Counted from the stretch's first letter, positions 8,402 through 17,475 are shown. The stretch is 64,000 bases of DNA from Kaistella solincola (GCF_000812875.1 NZ_JSYK01000003.1:868001-932000); one strand, 5' to 3'. Numbers and translations are program-made. The notes: generated from the letters alone by a model not told the origin.

Positions 8402-11400
8402 ATGAAATTAGTAGAAGTATCGATTAAAAGACCCAGTTTGGTAATCGTAATGCTTGCCTTACTCATCATCGGAGGACTTTTCAGTTACAGCCAACTTAAC
8501 TATGAGCTGATTCCGAAGTTTGAGGTTAAAGTAGTTACCGTTTCCACAATTTATCCCGGCGCTTCACCTTCCGAGGTGGAAAGCACCGTTTCCAGAAAAA
8601 TAGAGGATGCAATTTCGTCGTTGGAAGGAATTAAGAAAATTCAGTCCAAATCTTACGAAAGTTTGTCGGTCGTAATCATTCAGTTTAATAATGAAGCCGA
8701 CGTAGATTTTGCTTTGAATGAAGCGCAGCGGAAAATTAACGCCATTCGTTCCGATCTTCCCGACGACATTGAAGAACCGTCGCTTTCCCAGTTCTCACTC
8801 TCAGACATGCCGATTGTGAGCATGGGAATCACTGCGAATCTTACCCAAAGTGAATTATACGACCTGATCGATCAGAAAATTCAACCGGAATTTTCCCGAA
8901 TTCAAGGTGTGGCAAAAGTAAATATTGTCGGCGGCCAGGAAAGAGAAATCCGTGTAAATCTGGATCAATATAAATTGGAAGGTTACGGGCTAACTATTCC
9001 ACAAGTTCAGCAAGTTATTTCAACTTCTAACCTAGATTTCCCGACGGGAAGTTTGAAGACACGTGCGAACAGTACTTTAATTCGTCTTTCCGGCAAAATT
9101 AAAACGGTAGATGAACTGAGAAATTTAATTATTTCTTCAGTTAACGGACAAACTGTTAAGCTTTCTGATATTGCTGAAGTTCAGGACACGCAGAAAGAAA
9201 CCGACAAAATAGCACGTATTGATCAGCAAACCACAATTCTATTGCAGGTTCAGAAACAAACCGACGCCAACGCAGTGGACGTTAGTGAGCGCGTGCGCAA
9301 GAAAGTGGAAGAAATGGAAGTTCAGTACAAAGCGCAGAATTTAGAGGTGAATATCGCGAATGACACCTCGTTATTTACGCTGGAAGCGGCAAACGCGGTA
9401 ATTAAAGATTTATTTATCGCCGTAGGTTTGGTTGCTTTTGTAATGCTCTTCTTCCTTCACAGTTTCCGGAATGCGCTCATCGTAATGGTGGCAATTCCAA
9501 CTTCATTGATTGCGACTTTTATCGGCTTGAATATTCTCGGATATTCATTAAACCTAATGAGTTTACTGGGACTTTCACTTGTTGTTGGTATTTTGGTTGA
9601 TGACGCGATTGTGGTCATCGAAAATATTCACCGACACATGGAAATGGGTAAAAACAAGGTGCGCGCAGCCTACGACGGTGCATCTGAAATCGGTTTTACC
9701 GTAACTGCAATTACTTTGGTTATCGTGGTGGTATTTTTACCGATTGCCATCAGTAACGGTTTGGTTTCCGACATCATCCGCCAGTTTTGTGTCACGGTAA
9801 TTATCGCGACCATGCTTTCGCTTTTGGTTTCATTTACCGTGGTTCCGTGGCTTTATTCCCGATACGGAAAATTAGATTTAATCAGCAAAGATTCTCTTTT
9901 CGGTAAAATCATCTATAAATTCGAGGCTGGATTGGCAAAATTTACCGATTTCATCACCGGAATTTTAACCTGGAGTTTAGGTCACAAAATCAAAACTTTC
10001 CTTATAGTCATCGTACTTTTTGTTTCAAGTATTTTGCTTGTGGCTTTTGGTTACATCGGTTCCGACTTTTTCCCGGGAACAGATAAGGGTGAATTTTTGG
10101 TTCAGATAGAAATGCCGAAAGATGTTTCAATTGAAGAAACCAACTTTATGACTCAGAAAGCCGAAGCTTTTCTTCGGAAAGATCCTGCGATTACAAGCAT
10201 GATTACCACCGTCGGACAGTCCAGCACCGGAATGGGTGGCGCGCAGGCGACGAATTACCAGTCGGAAATCAGTTTGAAACTCATTGATCAGTCTGAAAGA
10301 AATGCCAGTTCAAAAGTGTACGCGGCAAGAATCAAACGTGATTTGGAAAAAGAATTAGTTGGTGCGAAAATCACCACAATTCCAATCGGATTTATGGGCG
10401 CGGAACAGGCACCATTGCAAATGACTGTTGTAGGACCAAATCTTGACGAGGTAATGGCTTACGCGAAACAGGCGGAAGCACAGCTGAAATCCATCGATGG
10501 TTCGTCAGGTGTTGATCTTTCCGTAAAAGAAGGAAATCCGGAAATTATGGTGAGTGTTGACCGCGATAAAATGGCACTTTTAGGTTTAAATGTCGCTACG
10601 GTTGGTCAGACTTTACGAACTGCATTCAGCGGAAATGACAACAATAAATTCCGAACCGGAAACAGCGAATACGACATCAATATTATTTTAGATGAAGCGT
10701 ACCGTAAAAGCATTGATGATGTAAAAAACATCAATTTCGTCAACAATGCCGGCGAAAGAATTCAGCTTTCTCAGTTCGCGGAAATCACTAATTCTTCGGG
10801 TCCTGCATTGCTTGAAAGATACGACAGATCACCTTCAGTAACCATCAATTCGCAGGTTGTGGGTAAAACCACGGGAACTTTGGCTGCAGAATGGGAAGCT
10901 AAAATGGCAAACGTGAAAAAACCTGCTGGCGTCACTTGGATTTGGGGCGGAAATATGGAAAACCAAAGTGAAGGTTTCGGAACTTTGGGAGTTGGTTTAT
11001 TAGCCGCAATTCTCTTGGTTTACATGATTATGGTGGTGCTTTACAACGATTTTGTGAAACCGTTCATCGTACTGTTTTCAATTCCGTTATCGTTTATCGG
11101 TGCGCTTTGGGCACTAGCTTTAACAAACCAGAGTTTGAATATTTTCACCATTTTGGGTGTAATTATGCTGATTGGTTTGGTGGCGAAAAATGCGATTTTA
11201 CTAGTTGATTTTACGAATCACCGAATGGCCAAAGGTGAAACCATTAATAATGCTTTAATCCAGGCAAATCACGCGCGACTTCGTCCGATTTTGATGACGA
11301 CCATCGCGATGGTTTTCGGTATGCTTCCGATCGCAATGGCGTCGGGCGCGGCAGCCGGAATGAACAATGGTTTGGCAATCGTAATTATCGGCGGACTGTT

Positions 11401-11557
11401 ATCATCGCTTTTCTTAACATTAATTATCGTTCCGGTGGTTTACTACATTGTGGTGAAACTGGAAGATCGATTTGCAAGCAAAGAAAAAGCAAATTACGAA
11501 AATCTGATGGTGGAAGATTACAAACATATTCACCCGGAAAACGAAATCGAATTCTAA
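8402..11557 (+). CDS. RND-family efflux pump, inner-membrane transporter (AcrB/MexB-like)
   Basis: 1051-residue proton-driven exporter of the HAE1-like RND class. It begins with the usual N-terminal amphipathic region and first membrane helix (SIKRPSLVIVMLALLIIGGL), followed by a large periplasmic loop, helices 2-6, a second loop and helices 7-12. The proton-relay aspartates are present in helix 4 (GILVDDAIVVIENI), and the repeat counterpart is GLVAKNAILLVDF. Periplasmic loops are full length. Last gene of the operon, closed by a strong terminator 20 bases downstream. It likely expels hydrophobic or amphiphilic compounds; specificity cannot be read from the sequence. Confidence 0.95.
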   Translation: MKLVEVSIKRPSLVIVMLALLIIGGLFSYSQLNYELIPKFEVKVVTVSTIYPGASPSEVESTVSRKIEDAISSLEGIKKIQSKSYESLSVVIIQFNNEADVDFALNEAQRKINAIRSDLPDDIEEPSLSQFSLSDMPIVSMGITANLTQSELYDLIDQKIQPEFSRIQGVAKVNIVGGQEREIRVNLDQYKLEGYGLTIPQVQQVISTSNLDFPTGSLKTRANSTLIRLSGKIKTVDELRNLIISSVNGQTVKLSDIAEVQDTQKETDKIARIDQQTTILLQVQKQTDANAVDVSERVRKKVEEMEVQYKAQNLEVNIANDTSLFTLEAANAVIKDLFIAVGLVAFVMLFFLHSFRNALIVMVAIPTSLIATFIGLNILGYSLNLMSLLGLSLVVGILVDDAIVVIENIHRHMEMGKNKVRAAYDGASEIGFTVTAITLVIVVVFLPIAISNGLVSDIIRQFCVTVIIATMLSLLVSFTVVPWLYSRYGKLDLISKDSLFGKIIYKFEAGLAKFTDFITGILTWSLGHKIKTFLIVIVLFVSSILLVAFGYIGSDFFPGTDKGEFLVQIEMPKDVSIEETNFMTQKAEAFLRKDPAITSMITTVGQSSTGMGGAQATNYQSEISLKLIDQSERNASSKVYAARIKRDLEKELVGAKITTIPIGFMGAEQAPLQMTVVGPNLDEVMAYAKQAEAQLKSIDGSSGVDLSVKEGNPEIMVSVDRDKMALLGLNVATVGQTLRTAFSGNDNNKFRTGNSEYDINIILDEAYRKSIDDVKNINFVNNAGERIQLSQFAEITNSSGPALLERYDRSPSVTINSQVVGKTTGTLAAEWEAKMANVKKPAGVTWIWGGNMENQSEGFGTLGVGLLAAILLVYMIMVVLYNDFVKPFIVLFSIPLSFIGALWALALTNQSLNIFTILGVIMLIGLVAKNAILLVDFTNHRMAKGETINNALIQANHARLRPILMTTIAMVFGMLPIAMASGAAAGMNNGLAIVIIGGLLSSLFLTLIIVPVVYYIVVKLEDRFASKEKANYENLMVEDYKHIHPENEIEF

Positions 11558-11577
11558 CGAATAACATTAAATTTAAA

Positions 11578-11608
11578 GACGCTTCGGATTATCTGAAGCG
11601 TCTTTTTT
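11578..11608 (+). terminator. Intrinsic terminator of the efflux operon
   Basis: GACGCTTCGGAT and ATCTGAAGCGTC form a stem (with one G-T pair) around a tiny loop, followed by a T run, 20 bases after the pump stop codon. Confidence 0.9.
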
Positions 11609-11621
11609 AATTTTTAAAAAT

Positions 11622-12025
11622 GAAATTTTTGCCCGTTTTAGCACGGAATTTTTTGAATTTAAAGTGTTAACTTTTCTATTTTAAAACTGAAAAATTTGCC
11701 ATTTTAATCCGGTATTTTTTGGATTTAATGAAAGTCACCTTTAATCGAAGATATTTAAAATCGAAAAAATTGCCGTTTAAGCGCGCTATTTTTTTGGTTT
11801 AATGAAATTCAGATCGAATTGAATGCTTTTCTAAAAAAGAAAAATTTGCCATTTTTCTGCCTAATTTTTTTCAGTCTAATGCAATCTAGATCGAAATAAA
11901 AAGAATTTCTAAAATGAAAAAATTTGCTGTTTTAACTGATATTTTTATCTGTTTTATTGGAACTCTGCTTTGATCAAAGTTAATTTTAATCGAAAAAATT
12001 TGCCGTTTTAACGCCCGATTTTTTA
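11622..12025. repeat. Tandem array of six about 75-bp degenerate repeats with palindromic cores
   Basis: Units start at 11622, 11689, 11763, 11839, 11916 and 11992 (steps 67, 74, 76, 77, 76). Each begins GAAAAA-TTTGCC/TG, then TTTTAA or similar, then a decayed right arm such as CGGTA or GCGCTA, then a T run; a linker of about 40 bases follows. Linkers resemble each other (TTTAATGAAA or TCTAATGCAA, then AGATCGAA), so whole units were duplicated and then diverged. The last unit runs into the 3' end of the MATE gene. This fills the 465-base gene-free stretch apart from the terminator; no coding potential is seen. Confidence 0.85.
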
Positions 12026-13387
12026 TAATTGATGCGCATTTATTTTTTTCTGCGACAGCGTCAGAAATCTTTTAACCAAAAGCACTGCAGAAATCGTCAA
12101 TCCAAGTCCGAGCGCGATCCACATTCCCCAGGCGCCCATTTTCAAGGTAACACACAGAAAATAACCGAGCGGAATAGTGATAATCCAATACGCGATAAAA
12201 GTAATAATCGACGGTATTTTTACATCCTGCATGCCGCGCAGACAACCAAGCGCGACAATCTGAACACCATCAGAAAGCTGGAAAAGTGCCGCAATAATCA
12301 ACAGTTTTGAGGCGAGTAATATTACTTCTACATCTTCTTTTTGAGTGAAAAAAGTCGGTAAAATATTTCTGCCGAAAATAAAAAACAGACCGCACAAAAC
12401 CATAAAAAGAAATACGATTTTCAAATTATTAATGCCGACGCTTTTTAAACCGATAAAATCGCGCTCACCTGATTTTCGCCCAATCATTACCGTTGACGCC
12501 ACGCTAAAACCGATACACAAATTGAAAGTAAAAGACGCCATCGATAAAGCAATCTGGTGCGACGCAATATCTTTTGCTGAAATTAGTCCGCAGATAAATG
12601 CCGCGCCGGCAAACGCTGTAACTTCGAAAAACATCTGCAAAGCCGTGGGAAAACCAATTTTCACCATCTTGCGGAACATGTCTTTTGAAAATCCTTCAAT
12701 TCGCAGGTAAAAATCTTTAATGTAGCGGCGCGTACCTTCTTCTTTCAGCAAAACGTAATACAGGAAAACCATCATGAAAACTCTTGCGATTAAGCTCGCC
12801 AGCGCGGAACCTTTTACGCCCATTGGTGGAAAACCGAACATTCCTTTAATAAAAACGTAATTCAACGCGATGTTAATGATATTCGCGAAAATCGTTGCTT
12901 TTGTGACTCCAATGGTAAAAGACAAACCTTCGGAAACTTCACGTAAAGTCTGAAACACCATAAACGGCAAAATACTGATCGTCATAATCGCCAAAAAGCT
13001 GATCGTGTCCGGAATAATTTCTGGCGGCTGATCCATGTGATAGAGCAGTGGCAAAGCCAGCAAAAGCACGATGGACAGCAGTAAACCAATTCCTAAATTA
13101 ATGACAAAACCATGGCGAAAAACCGAATTGATCGTTTCGTGGTCGTTCACAGAATGCGCTTCCGAAACCAACGGCGGAATTGCCAGTGAAAAACCGAGCG
13201 CGAAAACAAATATCGAAAAGAAAACCGCATTTCCCAGTGAAACCGACGCAAGCGCCTGCGCACCAAGCAATTTTCCCACAATAATATTGTCGAATAAATT
13301 CACGGAAACCTGACCGACCTGCGTAAGCATGACTGGCAACGCGAGCGTAAGTAAAGATTTGGTATGTTGGGAATTGAGAAATGCCAT
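12023..13387 (-). CDS. MATE family multidrug/Na+ efflux transporter
   Basis: 454-residue inner-membrane exporter with twelve hydrophobic segments in two six-helix halves (TLALPVMLTQVGQVSVNLFD near the N-terminus is the MATE signature region; the second half repeats it at about 235 on with GFPTALQMFFEVTAF). Exchange of cationic compounds for Na+ or H+ is known for the family. I chose the ATG at 13387 instead of the TTG at 13408, because a TAnnTTTG box at 13406-13413 overlaps that TTG. It converges on the efflux operon across the repeat array, and the last array unit abuts its stop. Confidence 0.92.
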   Translation of the reverse strand: MAFLNSQHTKSLLTLALPVMLTQVGQVSVNLFDNIIVGKLLGAQALASVSLGNAVFFSIFVFALGFSLAIPPLVSEAHSVNDHETINSVFRHGFVINLGIGLLLSIVLLLALPLLYHMDQPPEIIPDTISFLAIMTISILPFMVFQTLREVSEGLSFTIGVTKATIFANIINIALNYVFIKGMFGFPPMGVKGSALASLIARVFMMVFLYYVLLKEEGTRRYIKDFYLRIEGFSKDMFRKMVKIGFPTALQMFFEVTAFAGAAFICGLISAKDIASHQIALSMASFTFNLCIGFSVASTVMIGRKSGERDFIGLKSVGINNLKIVFLFMVLCGLFFIFGRNILPTFFTQKEDVEVILLASKLLIIAALFQLSDGVQIVALGCLRGMQDVKIPSIITFIAYWIITIPLGYFLCVTLKMGAWGMWIALGLGLTISAVLLVKRFLTLSQKKINAHQL

Positions 13388-13405
13388 GGCGCGGAAAAAT
13401 TTCGG

Positions 13406-13413
13406 CAAAAATA
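13406..13413 (-). promoter_or_regulatory. -7 promoter box of the MATE gene
   Basis: TATTTTTG on the minus strand, 18 bases before the chosen ATG. It decides the start against the upstream TTG. Confidence 0.6.
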
Positions 13414-13485
13414 CTGCAATCTTTCTGCTTTTTTGCTATTTAATGGTTTTCTTTTCAGCAGTGAAATTTGGAAATAAAATTAAAA

Positions 13486-13519
13486 TAAAAAAATGCCTCT
13501 GTTTGGGCATTTTTTTTTG
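13486..13519 (-). terminator. Terminator after the DUF72 gene
   Basis: AAAATGCC and GGGCATTTT arms around an 8-base loop with A and T tracts on both sides, so it can work in both directions. On the minus strand it ends the PfpI-unknown-DUF72 operon. A palindromic repeat copy (13533-13563) overlaps the DUF72 stop just before it. Confidence 0.75.
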
Positions 13520-13545
13520 ATTTTGCAAAGTGTGAAAATTTGCTG

Positions 13546-14274
13546 CTATTCGAGCATCTTTTTCAAATTCAGCGCGTTATGAATTGCGGCGACACCAAAA
13601 GTATTATTGAAAAATAGGTAGGAAGTTCCGCTAAATTTTTTCACCTCGTTTGCGAATTTTTCAAGTTCTTCATCGGAATAACTCGATTTAAACATTTCCG
13701 GGACACCGTGAAATCGGTAATACGCAAAATGCTCGTCATTAATTATGAAATCATCAGGAATGTTTTTCGGAATTGAGACACCACAAAAAATTAGGCTGTT
13801 TTTACCCAAAATTTCTTTTATCTCATTATTCCACCAAGATTCGTGACGGAATTCCACCACATTTAAATATTTTTTATCGACAGTTTTCAGCACTTTTTCC
13901 AGATTTTCCGGCGTATTCTTAAATGACGGCGGAAGCTGAAACAGGAAACCCGCTAATTTGTGCTGAAGTCCGGCGGAAATATGATCACAAAATTCCGCCG
14001 TTTGCGACAAAGTATTTTCTAGTTTGCCGACGTGCGTAATCGCTTTGGGCATTTTAATAAAGATTCTAAAATCATCTGTGGTGTTTTCGCGCCATCTCTC
14101 CAAGGTTTTTGCCGTAGGTTTATGGTAAAATGTGGAATTAATTTCCACCGTTTTAAACTTTGTAGAATAAAACTCAAGATAATCCCGGGAAGCTAAATCT
14201 TCCGGGTAAAAAGTTCCTTTCCAGTAGCCCACGGAAAAGGAAGAGCAGCCGATGAGCACGTCACTCTTCTTCAT
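13546..14274 (-). CDS. DUF72 family protein (YecE-like TIM barrel)
   Basis: 242 residues, usual length for DUF72. Family marks visible: IGCSSFSVGYWKGTFYP at the N-terminus, FKTVEINSTFYHKPT, RIFIKMPKAITH, GFLFQLPPSFKNT, VEFRHESWW and YYRFHG near the end. The fold is a TIM barrel related to sugar-phosphate isomerases, but the reaction is not established. The gene overlaps the preceding unknown gene by 14 bases, implying translational coupling. Together with the PfpI-type gene upstream it forms a three-gene operon of stress-response character, an inference from context only. Confidence 0.92.
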   Translation of the reverse strand: MKKSDVLIGCSSFSVGYWKGTFYPEDLASRDYLEFYSTKFKTVEINSTFYHKPTAKTLERWRENTTDDFRIFIKMPKAITHVGKLENTLSQTAEFCDHISAGLQHKLAGFLFQLPPSFKNTPENLEKVLKTVDKKYLNVVEFRHESWWNNEIKEILGKNSLIFCGVSIPKNIPDDFIINDEHFAYYRFHGVPEMFKSSYSDEELEKFANEVKKFSGTSYLFFNNTFGVAAIHNALNLKKMLE

Positions 14275-14863
14275 ACTTAATCAAGCCGCTGGTAAAACCT
14301 TCCCACTGAATTTTACTTCCCAGCAGCATTCCGCCAAGGGCAACAATTTTATCCCGGATTTTTTCCAGAAGCGTGTGGTCATCGGTGTTCGGCGTTTCAT
14401 TTCTGGCATGAACTTCGGCACAAACTTTTGTTCCCTCGCGTTTGATGATGAAGTTTGAAGTTGCGTCGGAATCCAGAAAATGTTTGGTGTCATTTTCCGG
14501 TTTTGTCGGATTTTGACTTGGGCGGACTTTAATAAAAACCGATTCTTTTGCAGGCGTTATTTCTTCCTGAATTTCCTCAATCTGCACCCAATCGTAACCA
14601 TCATCGGAATTATGCAGAAGCGGAACTTTAATTTTAATAAAATGATTCACCTTCGGTTCTTCCAAAGTTAACTCGCCATTTTCATCGCGCAGGGAAAACT
14701 CTGCTTTTTCTTCGCCTGCAAAAAACTCCCACGAATTTACATCGAGGAAGCGTTTGCGTACGGTTTGAAAATGCTGCATTGCTGCCGCATCATCATCAAA
14801 AATAATTTCAGAATAAGCGTCGGTTTGCGCACCTTTAAATTGGGGTGGAATTTTTGGGTCCAT
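14261..14863 (-). CDS. Unknown protein coupled to DUF72
   Basis: 200-residue protein I cannot assign to a family. It is acidic, has no signal peptide or membrane segment, and looks cytoplasmic. The N-terminal half alternates charged stretches with short beta-like segments (FIKIKVPLL, YDWVQIEEI, SVFIKVRPS). The C-terminal part (DATSNFIIKREGTKVCAEVHARNE) could be a small alpha-beta domain ending in a helix and a glycine-rich turn. It lies 21 bases after the PfpI gene stop and overlaps the DUF72 gene by 14 bases, so the three are probably co-expressed. The coding nature is supported by length, codon use and the tight operon. Confidence 0.8.
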   Translation of the reverse strand: MDPKIPPQFKGAQTDAYSEIIFDDDAAAMQHFQTVRKRFLDVNSWEFFAGEEKAEFSLRDENGELTLEEPKVNHFIKIKVPLLHNSDDGYDWVQIEEIQEEITPAKESVFIKVRPSQNPTKPENDTKHFLDSDATSNFIIKREGTKVCAEVHARNETPNTDDHTLLEKIRDKIVALGGMLLGSKIQWEGFTSGLIKYEEE

Positions 14864-14884
14864 CGCTTTAAAATTTAAAAATTA

Positions 14885-15421
14885 TTATTTAGAAAATTCT
14901 TCAACAATTCTTTTGTTAAAAGCCGGTAAATCTTCGGGTGAACGGCTTGTGGTTAAATTACCGTCAGTTACCACTTCTTCATCAACCCAATTTGCGCCAG
15001 CGTTTTTCAAATCGGCAGAAACTGAATGGTAAGAAGTCATTTTTTTACCGTTTACAACTTCAGCATTAATTAAGGTCTGCGGGCCGTGGCAAATTGCTGC
15101 AACAGGTTTTTCAGCAGAGAAGAAATCTTTAACAAATTGAACTGCTTTTTCACTTCCGCGCACCGTATCCGGATTGATAACGCCGCCCGGCAAGAGCAAA
15201 GCGTCGAATGAACTCGCACTTGCTTCATCAACGATTTGATCCACAGAAACAGAATCACTCCATTCGTGATCTTTCATCGATTTAATTTTTCCGGGCTTTA
15301 AGGATATAATTTCTACGGTCGCACCGGCATCTTTCAAAGCTTTTACGGGGCTTTCCAATTCGGACTGTTCGTAACCGTCTGCCGCAAGAACCGCGACTTT
15401 TTTATTTGATAAATGTGACAT
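14885..15421 (-). CDS. DJ-1/PfpI family protein (YhbO/PfpI-type)
   Basis: 178-residue member of the class I glutamine amidotransferase-like fold. The catalytic elbow AICHGP carries the nucleophilic Cys (about residue 111) with His following, and the acidic partner is in the DGYEQSELE segment near the N-terminus. Length and motifs match the PfpI/YhbO/YraA group, reported as protease-like or as deglycase/glyoxalase-type stress proteins; which activity applies here is undecided. First gene of a minus-strand operon with an unknown gene and DUF72. No clear TAnnTTTG box is found upstream. Confidence 0.92.
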   Translation of the reverse strand: MSHLSNKKVAVLAADGYEQSELESPVKALKDAGATVEIISLKPGKIKSMKDHEWSDSVSVDQIVDEASASSFDALLLPGGVINPDTVRGSEKAVQFVKDFFSAEKPVAAICHGPQTLINAEVVNGKKMTSYHSVSADLKNAGANWVDEEVVTDGNLTTSRSPEDLPAFNKRIVEEFSK

Positions 15422-15488
15422 TTGATTTTAATTTAAAAATGATATTTTGAATTTGTGTTTTTTAAAAAAAGGCCGAAATAGCAGAAAA

Positions 15489-15510
15489 TAAAAGCGGCAA
15501 AAGCCGCTTG
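15489..15510 (-). terminator. Terminator of the DUF892 gene
   Basis: On the minus strand AAGCGGC TTTT GCCGCTT is followed by a T-rich run, 6 bases after the DUF892 stop codon. Confidence 0.85.
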
Positions 15511-15515
15511 TTTGT

Positions 15516-16049
15516 TTATTTTGCTTTCAGATTAATTTCGGTTTTCGCCAGCTTCGTTAAATCTTTATCGCAGGTTTTTTCTTCGTTTAAGGTTTCTAAG
15601 AGTAATTTTAAAACTTCTTTTTCACCCAAAAGTTTCGCGTAAGTTGCTAGCGTTCCGTAAGAAGCAATCTCGTAATGTTCCACTTTTTGCGCTGCGGCAA
15701 TGATTGCAGCGTCGCGAACAGCACCAGGCTCAGTTTCTTCCATGATGCCTTTTGCTTCTTTCAGCAAACCGTCCATTGCGTCGCATTTTACAGCTTCCGG
15801 TTTTAGTTTTAAAGCTTTGAAAGCGCCTTCCAGTCTTTTCACCTGCATTTCAGTTTCGCTTAAATGTTCGTTTACAGCGGCTTTTAAAAGTGGCGATGTG
15901 GAATTTTTGGCCATTTTAGGCAGGTTTTTTACCAATGCTTTTTCTGCCCAATACATATCTTTCATTCCGTCAACCATAAAATCTCTCAATTTTTCAGCCG
16001 CGTCTGCTTTCGGTGCAATTTTTCCTTTGGATGTCGTTTTCGTTGCCAT
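15516..16049 (-). CDS. Ferritin-like DUF892 protein (YciE/YciF family)
   Basis: 177-residue four-helix-bundle protein. After a Lys-rich start the family pattern is visible: LRDFMVDGMKDMYWAEKALVKNLPKMA, with the carboxylate and His ligands of a di-iron site (Glu in WAEKAL, EHLSETE, Glu in MEETEP, QKVEHYEIASYG). YciF-type proteins are stress-induced and structurally ferritin-like; function is not settled. It is a single gene with its own terminator. Neighbouring stress-type genes (PfpI operon) support, but do not prove, a shared response. Confidence 0.92.
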   Translation of the reverse strand: MATKTTSKGKIAPKADAAEKLRDFMVDGMKDMYWAEKALVKNLPKMAKNSTSPLLKAAVNEHLSETEMQVKRLEGAFKALKLKPEAVKCDAMDGLLKEAKGIMEETEPGAVRDAAIIAAAQKVEHYEIASYGTLATYAKLLGEKEVLKLLLETLNEEKTCDKDLTKLAKTEINLKAK

Positions 16050-16186
16050 AATAGTATTTTATAATGTTAATGTGTTTTTAAAATTTTTAATGAAAAGTGT
16101 GCGGAAGGAAATCCGCGAACCTGTTTTTTAGAAGCATCTTGTATGCCAAAATATTGTTGATGAGCCATTAACGCAAAATTTAAAAC

Positions 16187-16220
16187 GAAAAAATTACCTG
16201 TTTAAACGGCTAATTTTTTC
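16187..16220. repeat. Palindromic repeat copy
   Basis: GAAAAAATTACC TGTTTAAA CGGCTAATTTTTTC, a near match to the window-wide element, lies between the DUF892 and NtrC genes. A second weak copy (16268-16297) overlaps the NtrC stop codon. Confidence 0.6.
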
Positions 16221-16225
16221 AAAAT

Positions 16226-16253
16226 AAAAAATCCGGTATTGTAAAATACCGGA
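16226..16253 (-). terminator. Terminator of the NtrC-like gene
   Basis: On the minus strand TCCGGTATT TTAC AATACCGGA is followed by TTTTTTA, 38 bases after the stop. Confidence 0.85.
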
Positions 16254-16290
16254 CTTAGTTTAATTAAGAAAAAGGCTGAAAAGCGGGAAA

Positions 16291-17475
16291 TTATTTTCTG
16301 ACGAAACTTTCTACGTCGCTTGCTGTTACAGGACTTGAACCTAAGATAATTAAACGCTCGATCACGTTTCGAAGTTCACGGATATTTCCGGTCCAGTTGA
16401 AGTTTTTTAATGCGTCGATGGCATTGTCATCGAAAGTTTTTAGCGCAGTGCCGTGTTCATCGGAAATAATTTTAGCAAAATGTTTCACCAAAAGCGGAAT
16501 ATCATCTTTTCTTTCGTCAAGTGACGGAACATAAATTTCGATCACCGAAAGCCTGTGGTAAAGATCTTCCCGGAATTTTCCTTCAGAGATTTCCTTTTGC
16601 ATATTCTTGTTGGTTGCCGCTAAAACGCGAACATCAACCTTAATTTCTTTATCACTTCCGACAGGTGAAACTTTGCTTTCCTGCAGCGCGCGCAAAACTT
16701 TCGCTTGTGCAATCAGCGACATGTCACCAATTTCATCCAGAAAAATCGTACCGTTATTCGCAAGTTCAAATTTTCCCTGCTTGTCCTTTATAGCTCCAGT
16801 AAAACTTCCTTTAACATGCCCAAATAATTCTGATTCAATAAGTTCCGATGGAATCGCAGCACAGTTTACCTCAATCATCGGACCTTTGCTGCGGTCACTT
16901 TGTGCGTGAATTGCGTGCGCTACCAATTCTTTCCCGGCGCCGTTCGGTCCGGTGATTAAAACGCGCGCGTCCGAAGCAGCTACTTTTTCAATCATACTTT
17001 GAATTTTCTTCAAAGCAGGCGATTCACCAATCATCTGGTATTTTTTATTCACCTTCTTTTTTAAGGTTGAATTTTCGGTTTTTAAATGCTGATTGGTTTT
17101 CTGTAAATTTCTTTTATCTAATGCATTGCGAACGCTTGTTATCAAACGGTTGATATCAATTGGTTTCGAAATAAAATCGTAAGCGCCGTCCTTTAAACAA
17201 TCCACAGCCGTATCAATATCAGCGTGCCCGGAAATCATCACAAAAGTGGTATCGGGTTTCAGCTGAAGACTTTGTTTAAGCAGCTCTGTACCGGAAACTT
17301 TAGGCATTTTTATATCGGAAACCACCAGCGCGAAATCCTCTTTTTCAATTTGTTTTAAACCTTCTAAACCGTCATCAGCAATCACGAACTCGTAATCGGG
17401 CAATTCTTCGGAAAGTATGCTTTGCAGCACGCCGGAAATAGCTTTTTCATCTTCAACAATTAAGATTTTCTGCAT
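16291..17475 (-). CDS. NtrC-like sigma-54 response regulator lacking the C-terminal HTH
   Basis: 394 residues. Receiver domain 1-120 with acidic pocket Glu8/Asp9 and phospho-acceptor Asp54 (VVSDIKMP) plus Lys in ISKPID. Then an AAA+ sigma-54 activation domain, about 148-394: Walker A is GPNGAGKE, the sigma-54 contact loop is GSFTGA instead of GAFTGA, Walker B is GTIFLDEIGD, sensor and arginine-finger regions are RVLAATNK and FREDLYHRLSVIEIYVPSL. The protein stops right after the AAA+ lid (SPVTASDVESFVRK), where NtrC-type regulators normally continue into a Fis-type DNA-binding domain. It implies RpoN in this organism. No kinase gene is adjacent. How it finds promoters is unclear. Confidence 0.92.
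   Translation of the reverse strand: MQKILIVEDEKAISGVLQSILSEELPDYEFVIADDGLEGLKQIEKEDFALVVSDIKMPKVSGTELLKQSLQLKPDTTFVMISGHADIDTAVDCLKDGAYDFISKPIDINRLITSVRNALDKRNLQKTNQHLKTENSTLKKKVNKKYQMIGESPALKKIQSMIEKVAASDARVLITGPNGAGKELVAHAIHAQSDRSKGPMIEVNCAAIPSELIESELFGHVKGSFTGAIKDKQGKFELANNGTIFLDEIGDMSLIAQAKVLRALQESKVSPVGSDKEIKVDVRVLAATNKNMQKEISEGKFREDLYHRLSVIEIYVPSLDERKDDIPLLVKHFAKIISDEHGTALKTFDDNAIDALKNFNWTGNIRELRNVIERLIILGSSPVTASDVESFVRK

Noticed and set aside
11622-12025. CRISPR-like array (about 35-base repeats, about 40-base spacers)
   Set aside because: Repeats are degenerate, spacers are related to each other, and no cas genes are nearby.
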